From Ichthyophonus hoferi (lineage: Eukaryota > Opisthokonta > Ichthyosporea > Ichthyophonida > Ichthyophonidae): 20,148 nucleotides of DNA. Below the pieces are notes generated by a model. The model worked only from the letters and a program-made list of their open reading frames with translations. It had not been told where the DNA came from and ran no database searches. The DNA lies in contig NAOQ01000200.1 in assembly GCA_002751075.1 (NCBI GenBank), positions 74,121-94,268 on the forward strand, in the 5' to 3' direction. How positions within the stretch are numbered: the stretch's first letter is position 1; the number at the start of each line of letters is the position of its first letter. This document shows positions 10,892 through 19,355 of the stretch, piece after piece. Position numbers and translations under genes: made by a program.

Positions 10892-10936
10892 GTGTATGGC
10901 GACTTTAAATACGATGATGACAAGTGCCACTACTAG
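10892..10936 (+). CDS. Possible alternative last exon
   Basis: A strong acceptor (pyrimidine tract then tttatag) is followed by 14 codons, VYGDFKYDDDKCHY, and TAG. A usable donor GAG|gtaccg lies at 9,596/9,597 inside exon 2 of the 117-aa gene and has matching phase 0. A second isoform, ending in this peptide after the acidic stretch, is therefore possible. It could also be the end of an unrelated transcript. Confidence 0.3.
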   Translation: MYGDFKYDDDKCHY

Positions 10937-11314
10937 ATATTGCCTCATTACATTCTCAATCATTGTGGTCGTTTAAAACCATTATCATTCCAACTTAACT
11001 CTCTACAACACACCAAGATCTTTAACATCTCGGATTGCATCTACGTATATTAAGCTAATACTGCTATCGATTACAACTTTCTATTGCACAACTCTATTAT
11101 GGCAGACAGGATGCAATCTACATTGAAATCCTAGATTAAGCAATTCAATCGTCTTGATCTCGACTTACCCTATATTTGACAGGAGTAATGATACATCACT
11201 ATAACTGTCACACAGCTACATAAACAACATAGGCAAAGTCACTATAGTACGAATTATCTAATTAACCATTGCTGGGTTCTGAAGTATTATATATGTATAT
11301 AAGTATATAAAGCG

Positions 11315-11485
11315 CTATATTGAGAACGTAGAAAAATGTCCAATCTGAGACAACTTGGTGACTGTTGATTCTGTAAAAAGGTGAATAAAGCCTATAGAGT
11401 TTTTATCCCAAACTCCCCGCTTGCAACAGTTGCCTGCCACCTTAAATGGGCGAGAGATAATCACTACAGAGGCTGAAATTGACAT
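11315..11485 (-). CDS. Small unrecognised open frame, 56 aa
   Basis: ATG to TAG. It reads MSISASVVIISRPFKVAGNC, then CKRGVWDKNSIGFIHLFTES and TVTKLSQIGHFSTFSI. A splice-acceptor-like aatttcag lies just inside the start, so it may instead be a terminal exon. The basic, Trp-containing middle looks protein-like. It lies 3' of the ACC-like gene on the same strand. Family unknown; chance cannot be excluded. Confidence 0.3.
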   Translation of the reverse strand: MSISASVVIISRPFKVAGNCCKRGVWDKNSIGFIHLFTESTVTKLSQIGHFSTFSI

Positions 11486-11759
11486 TACCTACATACCACC
11501 ATACAACCACGAGCAAGTCCTCTTAGACAGATCTACATGATGTGTCCACATAAACACATATATACAGTTATTATATATAGATACATAAATACATACTGCA
11601 ATTACAGGTAAATATTACTAATAACACTCGCTCCTATCTATGGAAATATAAAGCCACACCAAGCATCCCGATGCCATAACATGACCTATAACATTATTAC
11701 ACAGAACTCTAGAGAGAAAAGATCTTTTAAAAAACAAAACATTTGTGTACAGGAATCAG

Positions 11760-11765
11760 TTTAAT
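11760..11765 (-). promoter_or_regulatory. Possible poly(A) signal of the ACC-like gene
   Basis: ATTAAA on the minus strand, about 155 nt past the stop. It is the nearest canonical-type signal I found, but in sequence this AT-rich it could be chance. Confidence 0.3.
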
Positions 11766-11812
11766 GTTGTTGTGTTGCAAGGTATATTGGCGATCTTACG
11801 ATTTTGTTTTTT

Positions 11813-11836
11813 GCATTTTTCGCATTTTTCGCATTT
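11813..11836. repeat. Short tandem repeat (GCATTTTTC)
   Basis: Nearly three copies of a 9-bp unit just downstream of the ACC-like stop, within its likely 3' UTR. Confidence 0.75.
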
Positions 11837-11919
11837 TAACAAGTATTGTATTGGTTGAATAATATTGAAAAGGTATAGCCAATACTCGTTTGTAATTGGT
11901 GGGTTAAAAATAAAACCAA

Positions 11920-12042
11920 TCACTTTCTCAGAGAGGCAATGACCGACCCTAGCTGGTCGGAATTAAGGGTCTCGGCTAACTTGCCAATTGCCTCAGGGAC
12001 TGCATGGCTATCATGGGCGCATATACCTTTAATTTCGTCCAC
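11920..12042 (-). CDS. ACC-like exon 14, C-terminus and stop
   Basis: 40 codons and TGA, starting in phase 0 after gattcttctcag. It reads VDEIKGICAHDSHAVPEAIG and ends ...LGSVIASLRK. Yeast ACC1 ends with a similar two-helix tail (LAKKIRSDHDNAIDGLSEVI ... LLKTLK) and vertebrate ACC with LKQIRSLVQANPEVAMDS.... Length and helix spacing agree well; identity is modest. Confidence 0.85.
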   Translation of the reverse strand: MDEIKGICAHDSHAVPEAIGKLAETLNSDQLGSVIASLRK

Positions 12043-15000
12043 CTGAGAAGAATCTCAGCCAATTAGTAAAATTATACCAATCATATATCAGATTTTACGG
12101 ATATTCATAACCATGTATGGTTATCTTCTCTCATATAGCCAAACACGTCACAGGCACACCAATTGCAAAAAAACAGCACATTTTTCAATATTTTCATCAA
12201 GAGTATTTTTTAAAATATGCATCTTTCATATAATCTAATGACTAATCTCCAAAATATAGAATATAAGGAATATTTTATTTGCATCGAGACACCAATAAGA
12301 AGTCGCCAATAAAAAGAGATATAGCAAATATACTGATAGGGGTGTAAGAACATGTTAGAAATACTAAAATTTCACAATTTACTACGTAAATTTATAAATT
12401 ATCCTTCATATTTGATGCAATAGAAAGGTTGTAGCTGTATATTACGGGCCCACATTTTTTAAATTTGTTTTTTAAATTTTTCCTAGGTCAAGCCAATGGC
12501 CGATTAGAACAGCACAATCACGGTGGGTTTAAAATATCATGTACCAATCGAAATCACTTACTTTATGGGCATGCTCCAGCCCAGCCTTATTATTGGTGCT
12601 CTGGAGAGCTACATTCCTCTCTACCCAATCGCAAACAACATCATGGTCCCCGAACGACAAATTTGAGTCGTCCCCTAGTGGTTTTTGTGATTCGGCCCGA
12701 AATACAAATTGGTCTGAAGTTGTAGTGATCTTATTTTCTATTGGAGGGAGAGGGGATCGGTAGGTAAATAGAGAATCTAATGGTGCTCCTTGATTAGTCT
12801 AGAATTTATATATCCATATAAGGATAATCTACATTCATCTCGTTGTATGTAGCTGTATTCGCTTATTAGTTTATAATCATATAAATAAGATCAAGAAAAC
12901 ATACTCTTAATAAATCACAGCTGACACTGGAAGAAATATATTCATGCATAGATATACCACGTCACAAACCATCCAATACACGTGCAAATACTGCATGCAC
13001 GATATTATTAATAGATAGACCAGTACCTATTGCCTACAGTATACGTCTATATATAGCTATAGCCATATACATATGCATAGAGTTATCATACCTACCCTAT
13101 TTATCTTATCCCATTCTATTCTATTATATCCTATCCTATTCTATTCTATCCTATCCTATCCCATTCTATTTTATGCTATGCTATGCTATGCTATCTTATT
13201 CTATCCTATGCTATTTTATCCTATCCTATTCTATCCAATCCTATCCTATCCTATCCTATCCTGTTCTATCGTATCGTATCGTATCGTATCCCATTATATC
13301 TTATCCTATCATATCCTATCTTGCCATGCACACACACACACATATATATATATATGGCCTACCTGCGACCCATACCAACTGAATGCTGCCTGTTTCCCTA
13401 TCCATCTCTTCTCTATATAAGGAAAGTCTTAGGTCCTCCCCTGTGTCACTTTTCAGGAAATATCGATATACACGCACCTTCTCGCCCTGCCCCTCTCCCT
13501 GTTCCTCTAGGATATTCACTTTAATCTCCGCCTAAATAGAGAGATGATATAAGTGAGGAAGATTGAGCGGGTAAGTTAGTATGGTGAAAGGAATGAGAAA
13601 TAATTGGGTTTAGCTATCGACAGATTGATTATGGTATATAGGATAGTATGCATAATAGTAAGTATATAAGATAGTATGATGGTACGTATGGGCATATGAT
13701 ACTATATAACATAAAATTCTAAACATGCACCATCATATATATTATGTAGATATATGTAATTGCATGTCCAAACTATTCTATATACTATAGTATACACTAC
13801 ACGATATACTATATAGGGTCACACTAACATACATACATTATTGACTCTATTTTTCCACAATACCAGTGCATACTTCATCACCACTTTTCGTAAGAGAGCC
13901 AATCCTTCTACAGGGACAATCACTACAGTAGGCACTGGTAGAAAAAGAGACATTGAGAGAGAGCACAGGGTTAGCTATAAATTAGCTATACATTAGATAG
14001 TAATCAGGTATTAAATAACCATGACGTCTATAAGTGTAATTAATTGGTAATGCAATGTAAATGGAGGTATATATGATAGAGTATATCACATAATATAATA
14101 TAATATAATATATTATACTATACTATAGACTACCTTATATCATACCTCTCCTATCCTCCATACCATATTATAAGTAGAAAAAAAAAAAAAAAAACAACAA
14201 GAAACAACAAGAAACATAATATAGTCTCCGCTAGATAATAGGTAGGAGAACTCACAAAAGTTAAGAAATATATGATTACGATCTGCCTTGTCGTATTGGC
14301 TGTCAGCCAAAGCCACCTATATGATTGGATAAAGATCAGGTCAAAAACTATGCACGATACAAGGGTTATTGTTAATTATAGACAGGGTCCGGTGGGAGAA
14401 AATTGCACTTTTTTCTTGTTTTCGTATCTTTATGACGTTATAATTTCGCTTATGGACTTATATCTGTCCTTTAGCTCAATCAAATACATGCATTCTACCA
14501 AATAACAATAATAATAATAACAACAATAGTAAAAGAATCACAATGTCCCAATTTGCTCGAATGATAAAGGGTATATAAACAGATGTACCAACCAACACTT
14601 TTAAAATATGTCTATATATAGTTATATTCTCTCACCTCTAATTCGTCCAAAGCATCATTTAACAGTCGCTCTCCTTCGGCTAAGAAAAATTCCACTGACC
14701 CTTGGCGAGAGCTGACGTCAGCATGACGTATGATACTCCTATCAAATAGCACCATATCATTACAGTCAATACTTACACCATACATTCGCTTTAAGATAGA
14801 ATCACTCCCTTATAAACTAAGTAAATTTGTTACAGAAAATGAAAACCAAAATTAAACAACCAGTATATATTATATTGCATTCCATTATATTATATAAGAT
14901 TTTTTAGTAAACCATTTAAATACAAGTATATTTAAATATATTTTTATAAATGTACAATAGAGCCAATCAAGGGCCACTCCTTGACCAAGTTAAAATCAAA

Positions 15001-18000
15001 CCTACCTAATAAAGAAGCGTGCGTTAGGTTTGTTTGGCTCCTCCTCCTCCAATGAATCCTCCTCCTCCTTCTTTTTACCTTCGCCATAAAAGAGATGCAG
15101 ACAACTATTGGCTGTGGGCACTCGCTAAAACATGATTCCATTGGTTAATAATCATAAGATATATTAGAAACCCAATCCAAGTTGCTTAGTATAACATTTC
15201 ACGTCATATTACCGTCATTAATTTCTACTTTTTTATGAAAATCTCTCAGCCAATGGGATATAACGACTACTATCCATATATATCCATATATATATCAGTT
15301 CTTTGTTAAACCTAATGGCCATTTAGATCTATCTAATACAAAATCAACAATAATTCCTATCCACCTTAGCCAATCATCTAAAGCCATCTGGCTATCACTA
15401 TTTATAAATTATCATATCTAATTGGTGCGATAAAAAGCATTTATCTCGAACATTTATCTTAATTTACGCCTAAATAACCCATTAATTATCTACGTAATTA
15501 CCTAATTAGAATAGTTAAAAGAAATCTTTAAATAAAGAAGTTTATGCATGTGTGCGTGTGTGTACTTGCGGCTGATAGTGGTCCTAACGCAATAGATTTA
15601 TTGGTGATTGATTTATATTAAAAATTAAAAATTATAATGTATTACCTCCTATGGGAAAGCAACGTTGTTAATATGTCTCATAAATGAAGAAAAAGATGAG
15701 TTTGTAAATGATTTGATCACTATTAATATTACTATTATTAATACTATTGCTACTATTACTATTATTATATGGCTATACCACCATCTATATACCACCTACA
15801 TACACACATATACAGATATGGATGTACATACCACTATATTATACTCCTTAAATTGTTGGCATTCCAGTTCTATAGATAACGCTGGCTCTAGATGACGTAG
15901 AACAGTTACCTATGATTGGGTATTAATGCTTCAATTTAATTGGACTTCTCACCCATAAACCAATAATATCCCCACACGTGAAAAGATGCGTGTGTTTGAC
16001 TTGTTAAGTATCATTTGAAATGACTATTTAAACCAATCATAAGCCAAGAAATGGGTAGTTGTCCTCAATCTTAATAGCGACTGCATGATCAAGGAGTAGC
16101 CATATATAGTAATAGCTGGAAAAAAAAAGAGAAATAGAGAGAAATAGAAAGAGACACAGAAAAAGGTAGTATAGAATGTATATGCACATATATATATATA
16201 TATATATATGTGCAATATGATAATCGAATCATAAGCTATTCTGCTCAAAAATAAAATTATAATCTAACATTTAGAAAACAATGGCTAACACTATTTTAAA
16301 GAGTGGAATACAAATTTAAACAACCAATCAGAACACAATCATATAAGGAAACTTGCCTCTCCCCAATTCTCTGTGTACTTGTAAGTGAAGAATTTAGGAA
16401 AGGATTCGTTCATTACTACCAAGAAGGACACCCGACGTATACCTAGGAGAGGAAGAGGGTGTGAGAGGGAGAGGGGCAGCATAAGGCAGCATAAGGTAGG
16501 ATAATATAATTGCAATGATTAACGTTTACAACCTATCCTACTATAGACCAATTAAACAAGTTATACGATTGGGGATTAGAGCTATACTATATTACAATTG
16601 GGCATTGGGATTATCTCGATTAAAACACATTAAATATCATCCAATCAATCGAATATTCATTACAATGTAAATTAATTAATTAAACCTTTCATAAAATCCG
16701 TAGTAATCCTTCCAAAATTCACCAATTGGCCCTCATTATCGACCAATTAAAACTACTATCAATATTATATTGCACAAGTCCCGTTAGAACATATACACAG
16801 TTTATTAAAATCCCAAGGAGACCTCATTAAAACACCCATTGTGACAGGCTATGCTCACCTCGTTCACACAGTGGTCCAGACATAGAGGCGACAAATGATC
16901 GCAAACGCTCAGAGATATCTGCGTCACTGGTCGTCTCATCCAGCCAATTATTACTAGGATTGTGTGTAGAGGATGCAGGGGATTGGTTAGCCAGTATTCA
17001 GGTAGGTATATATGTATTATAATATAATATGGTATAAGGCATTACCATAGGCTTATATGATCATATAGCATATTATAAAATTAATGCTAATTCCTGAATG
17101 GTCCACCTAAATGGAATTGCTATCTCATACATATAATCCAATAGATGCTATGTAGATAGTGTCTATTAACCAATGACTATAGTGATATAAAATACATGCT
17201 CATATATAACATTAAGACAAATATAGACCAATAGATACACAGAGATAAAGAATAATTTCTATAAAAACCAATAAAAAAACAGAACAATATAAAAACTAAC
17301 AGATACCGAGAAATAAATTTAAATATATTTTAAAATTTAATACTCACCCATCCTTGGCTGTGTCATTAAACACAGATCTAATCGCCACGGAAACCACGTG
17401 CAATGGTTCTATAGTAGTACATTTTGGGATTCGTTCAATCAGAAATTGGTATCGATCGACCAATTCGGAGAGAGTATTATACACTGCCATAACACCTATA
17501 CGTTTATGAGTGCGAGTAATCTGTAATATTTAGAATTATAAATCAGTACAATATAGATATTAAATGTTTTATATAAATTATATGTACATTGCATGTATTG
17601 TAAATATCATATGTATGTTATGTATATAGGTATTATATGTAAGATAAAGAGATTGTCTACATGATAAATGATATAAGCTTATACCCCTACCGATCAACAT
17701 ACATATATACTATATACATATACATATACTATATACCTATATATATACTACATACTTATACCTATACCTATACCTATACATATACTATATACCTATATAT
17801 ATATACTATATATCTATACCTATACATATACAATATACCTCATCTGATAGATTTGAGTTCTCAGGCGACAAGGGAGAATAGAAACACAGTGACATAGATC
17901 GCTGGCGGGCCGAGCTTCGACCCGACTCTTTGCTATCTGATTGGATAGCATGTAGAATATTAGTGTATCAAAATTAATATAACATAAAGTGGTTATAAAA

Positions 18001-19355
18001 GGTGATAAAATCTTTGGTTAAAAATGGGGTTTGATGCAATAAAAAAGATGAAAGAAAGGGAGCCCATACATAGATACACACATATACAAACATACATACA
18101 TATATACATAGATACACACATAGATACACATATATATACATATACACCTATATAGATACACACATACATAGATACATACATAGATACATACATAAATACA
18201 TACACACATATCTACATAGATACATATATATATATATATATATATCTACATACCATTACTATTCGCACGCTGCAGTCTCCTGAGAGAAGGGTGCCATATA
18301 GGCATCTCAAACATCCACTCCACCACGGTCTCCCTCTCCCTCTCCTGGTCATTCCTGTCCTCATTGCTGTCCATAGTGTATTGATGGCTTTCATTCCCTA
18401 CATCTACGGCTACCAGTTTAAAACCTACATAAGCCCGCCGTATATAGATTTCAAGAGCTGCCAGCTGAGGAGGGATAAAGAGGGACAGATTAGCAAGTGG
18501 TATATGTGTCTTATATGATTGGCCAGGGGTATATGTGCCTTATATGATTGGTCAGGGGTACATGTGCCCTATATGATTGGTCAGGGATATATGTGCCCTA
18601 TATTATTGGCCAGAGGTATACGTGTCTTATATAATTGGTCAGGGGTATATGTGCCCTATATTATTGGCCAGAGGTGTATGTGTCTTATATGATTGGTCAG
18701 GGGTATATGTGCCTTATATGATTGGACAGGGGTATATGTGCCTTATATGATTGGTCAGGGGTATATGTGCCTTATATGATTGGTCAAGGGTATACTATAC
18801 TATATTATATTATATTACAATACAATAGATATACATAGGGCAAAACCTACTCTAATACTACGGTCTTTGTGGTAGAATGCATCTGTTAGCACATCCATCA
18901 CAGCAGATTGCTCGTCGACCAGCTTCTGTAGTTGGGCTGTACAGTCTCCAGCCATTCCATTGTATTCCTATTATAGTACATATATATTGGAGAGAGCATT
19001 ATTATTATATTGTATCTGAAGGATTTTATTGGTGCTGGTATATCACCATGACCATATATGTATAGAGATAAAAGGAGAAAGATATATTAAGGCCATATTA
19101 GATATCATTATTATGTAGATGTATTATAACCAATCAGCATCATTTCTTAGTCCCATTATATGTTCATCAACATTATAACTTTCATAAAAATAATCCTATT
19201 GGTATTTAAATCATATTAAATCATATTCACCCAATCATAGAGGCTAAGACTATACTCACCATGGCATTTCTCAGGGCTACCTCCAGCACCAATCGTCTCT
19301 TCGTAAAGGAAGGCAACAACGATTGGATAAGAAGTTGTCTGGCCCTGCGTGTGAC
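11920..19355 (-). CDS. Acetyl-CoA carboxylase-like protein, 3' part, lacking the carboxyltransferase domain (14 exons)
   Basis: This is the C-terminal 593 codons plus stop of an ACC-family protein. Seen: fourteen exons (listed separately) join with matching phases and no internal stop. In order they match the ACC central region as I remember it from vertebrate and yeast ACC: FYH...VR, LAALEIYIRRAYVGF, IGVMA, FPKFFTY, LEPALS, VPTAN, RFFIRSIIRH, EGERLL, DELE, VPTV and LRLSLY. Visible residues 1-494 are the AC region and 495-593 are a short tail. Family knowledge: in animal and fungal ACC the CT domain, which moves the carboxyl group from biotin to acetyl-CoA, lies between these parts. It is missing here; landmarks such as SGARIG and the FANWRGFSGG loop are not encoded. 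Inference: an intact, divergent ACC paralogue that cannot make malonyl-CoA alone, perhaps a scaffold or regulator, or one needing a CT supplied in trans. The biotin carboxylase and BCCP parts would lie beyond 20,148, so their presence is unknown. Family assignment is firm; function is not. Confidence 0.9.
12562..12737 (-). CDS. ACC-like exon 13, replaces the CT region
   Basis: 176 bp, two bases then 58 codons. The acceptor is ccctccaatag and the donor gtaagt; the phase fits exon 12. The first half (NKITTTSDQFVFRAESQ...) matches nothing I recognise. The second half has HDVVCDWVERN, comparable to NNKDLAEWLEKQ of ACC1 and QVATWIEENYK of yeast ACC1, both after the CT domain. The exon is certain as coding; its ACC equivalence is moderate. 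Confidence 0.82.
13095..13322. repeat. (TATCC/TATTC)n pentanucleotide microsatellite
   Basis: About 230 bp of degenerate 5-bp units (CTATC, CTATT, CTATG, GTATC). It fills much of the 625-bp intron between ACC-like exons 12 and 13, exactly where the CT-coding exons are missing. Confidence 0.95.
13329..13355. repeat. (CA)n(TA)n microsatellite
   Basis: Dinucleotide tract ending a few bases from the donor of ACC-like exon 12. Confidence 0.9.
13363..13531 (-). CDS. ACC-like exon 12, last AC-region exon
   Basis: 169 bp, 56 codons plus G. The acceptor is ctctctatttag and the donor gtaggc. It reads AEIKVN, then KVRVYRYFLKSDTGEDLRLS and LYREEMDRETGSIQL; vertebrate ACC has AELKIN, IPIRLFLTNESGYYLDIS and LYKEVTDSRTAQIMF. 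Homology to ACC stops at about this point, just where the CT domain should begin. Confidence 0.92.
13837..13974 (-). CDS. ACC-like exon 11
   Basis: 46 codons, phase 0 at both ends. The acceptor is ctaatttatag and the donor gtatgt. It reads SLFLPVPTVVIVPVEG (vertebrate HIFLNFVPTVIMDPSK), then VVMKYALVLWKNRVNN (MVMRYGSRLWKLRVLQ). It is a few residues shorter at the start than ACC1. Confidence 0.9.
14088..14217. repeat. AT-rich low-complexity cluster
   Basis: AATAT repeats (14,088-14,126), an A-run of about 18 (14,176-14,194) and two ACAACAAGAA units, all in the intron between ACC-like exons 10 and 11. Confidence 0.8.
14636..14738 (-). CDS. ACC-like exon 10
   Basis: 103 bp, one base then 34 codons. 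The acceptor is atttgatag and the donor gtgaga. With exon 9 it gives RFFIRSIIRHADV and then EGERLLNDALDELE; vertebrate ACC has RFFVRAIIRHSDL and EGERLLLEAMDELE. About 22 of 39 residues are identical by eye over this block. Confidence 0.95.
15006..15124 (-). CDS. ACC-like exon 9
   Basis: 119 bp, 39 codons plus AG. The acceptor is catgttttag and the donor gtaggt. It reads RVPTANSCLHLFYGEGKK (vertebrate IPCANHKMHLYLGAAK), then a lysine/glutamate-rich insert, then NARFFI. Confidence 0.92.
15832..15909 (-). CDS. ACC-like exon 8
   Basis: 26 codons, phase 0 at both ends. The acceptor is cccaatcatag and the donor gtatgt. It reads VTVLRHLEPALSIELE and then KEYNIV; vertebrate ACC has RIYRHLEPALAFQLEL and RNFDLT at the same spacing. 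Confidence 0.93.
16186..16212. repeat. (TA)n microsatellite
   Basis: Dinucleotide tract flanked by GCACA and TGTGC, in the intron between ACC-like exons 7 and 8. The whole block is palindromic. Confidence 0.85.
16357..16442 (-). CDS. ACC-like exon 7 (GC donor)
   Basis: 86 bp, two bases then 28 codons. The acceptor is ctcctctcctag. It reads IRRVSFLVVMNESFPKFFTY, matching LRRITFLIAQEKEFPKFFTF. The exon ends GAG followed by gcaagt, so this intron uses a GC-AG donor; no GT in range keeps the frame, and phase 0 joins exactly to exon 8. Confidence 0.9.
16859..16953 (-). CDS. ACC-like exon 6
   Basis: 95 bp with one base, 31 codons and one base. The acceptor caatcctag was chosen because it alone restores the phase left by exon 5; a nearer gcag does not. 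The donor is gtgagc. It reads NNWLDETTSDADISERLRSF and ends at CERG, aligned with ...DHGIRR of ACC1 across the next junction. Confidence 0.85.
17348..17520 (-). CDS. ACC-like exon 5
   Basis: 173 bp, 57 codons plus GG before gtgagt; the acceptor is atattacag. It reads KRIGVMAVYNTLSELV (vertebrate QRMGGMVSFRTFEDFV) and later EPLHVVSVAI (EPIHILNVAI). Visible residues 175-231. Confidence 0.9.
17695..17837. repeat. (TATACC/TATATA) degenerate microsatellite
   Basis: Low-complexity TATACATATA/CCTATA units in the intron between ACC-like exons 4 and 5, running up to the exon 4 donor. Confidence 0.85.
17839..17936 (-). CDS. ACC-like exon 4
   Basis: 98 bp, two bases then 32 codons. The acceptor is tccaatcag and the donor gtatat. 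It reads ...SARQRSMSLCFYSPLSP..., a serine-rich linker placed like the poorly conserved ...NRMSFSSNLN... stretch of ACC1. Assignment rests on position, phase and the RMS-type core rather than strong identity. Confidence 0.8.
18066..18245. repeat. (ATAC/ATAG)n tetranucleotide microsatellite
   Basis: About 180 bp of ACATAC/ATAGATAC units and a terminal TA run, between ACC-like exons 3 and 4, ending a few bases from the exon 3 donor. Confidence 0.9.
18254..18464 (-). CDS. ACC-like exon 3
   Basis: 211 bp; starts in phase 0 after ccctcctcag and ends one base into a codon before gtatgt. It opens with LAALEIYIRRAYVGF (vertebrate MAALEVYVRRAYIAY). A strongly charged insert (DSNEDRNDQERERE) follows, then VVEWMFEMP, matching VVEFQFMLP. 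This is the clearest single ACC match in the window. Confidence 0.93.
18499..18790. repeat. 29-bp minisatellite, about 10 copies
   Basis: The unit is about TATATGATTGGTCAGGGG followed by TATATGTGCCT. Ten copies, each with one ATTGG, start at roughly 29-base intervals and differ by a few bases (GGCC/GGTC, GTCTT/GCCTT/GCCCT). It lies in the 386-bp intron between ACC-like exons 2 and 3. Confidence 0.95.
18851..18967 (-). CDS. ACC-like exon 2
   Basis: 39 codons, phase 0 at both ends. The acceptor is ctataatag and the donor gtaggt. It ends with MDVLTDAFYHKDRSIR, the counterpart of vertebrate FDVLPNFFYHSNQVVR. Visible residues 33-71. Confidence 0.9.
19260..19355 (-). CDS. ACC-like exon 1 (first in window)
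   Basis: 32 codons, phase 0 at both ends. The acceptor is cctattag and the donor gtgagt. It reads VTRRARQLLIQSLLPSF..., matching vertebrate ACC VALRARQILIASHLPSY. The preceding exon, which would hold the ...LTQLSKSEHCK region, was not found before the window ends, so the upstream intron is longer than about 790 bp. Confidence 0.88.

Noticed and set aside
11920-12737. Exons 13-14 as a separate gene
   Set aside because: No start codon context, the phase continues from exon 12, and the tail resembles ACC C-termini; a separate gene is possible but less likely.
12465-12763. Two plus-strand frames of 74 and 86 codons
   Set aside because: Antisense shadows of ACC-like exon 13, which has better splice sites and phase on the minus strand.
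13073-13524. Three plus-strand frames of 69-115 codons rich in Ser, Tyr, Ile and Leu
   Set aside because: They are translations of the (TATCC)n microsatellite and run into the antisense of ACC-like exon 12.
14272-14505. 77-codon plus-strand frame with a signal-peptide-like start, nested in an ACC-like intron
   Set aside because: No splice or promoter support, low-complexity neighbours, and composition typical of AT-rich chance frames.
14715-14738. Nearer acceptor (gacgtcag) for ACC-like exon 10
   Set aside because: It keeps phase but drops the conserved SIIRHAD segment; the upstream tttgatag acceptor retains it.
14944-15141. Arg-rich minus-strand frame of 65 codons
   Set aside because: Wrong frame of ACC-like exon 9; the frame giving VPTANSCLHLF matches ACC and the neighbouring phases.
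16024-16248. 74-codon minus-strand frame
   Set aside because: Runs through a (TA)n tract inside an intron; no ACC match and no splice support.
16919-16920. Nearer acceptor (gcag) for ACC-like exon 6
   Set aside because: Breaks the phase with exon 5, whose donor leaves two bases; the upstream ctag acceptor restores it.
17661-18209. Tyr/Ile/Thr- and Met/Tyr/Val-rich frames
   Set aside because: Translations of TATA/ATAC microsatellites in ACC-like introns.
18499-18790. CRISPR-like array
   Set aside because: Units are directly adjacent with no unique spacers and lie in an animal-type intron; it is a minisatellite.
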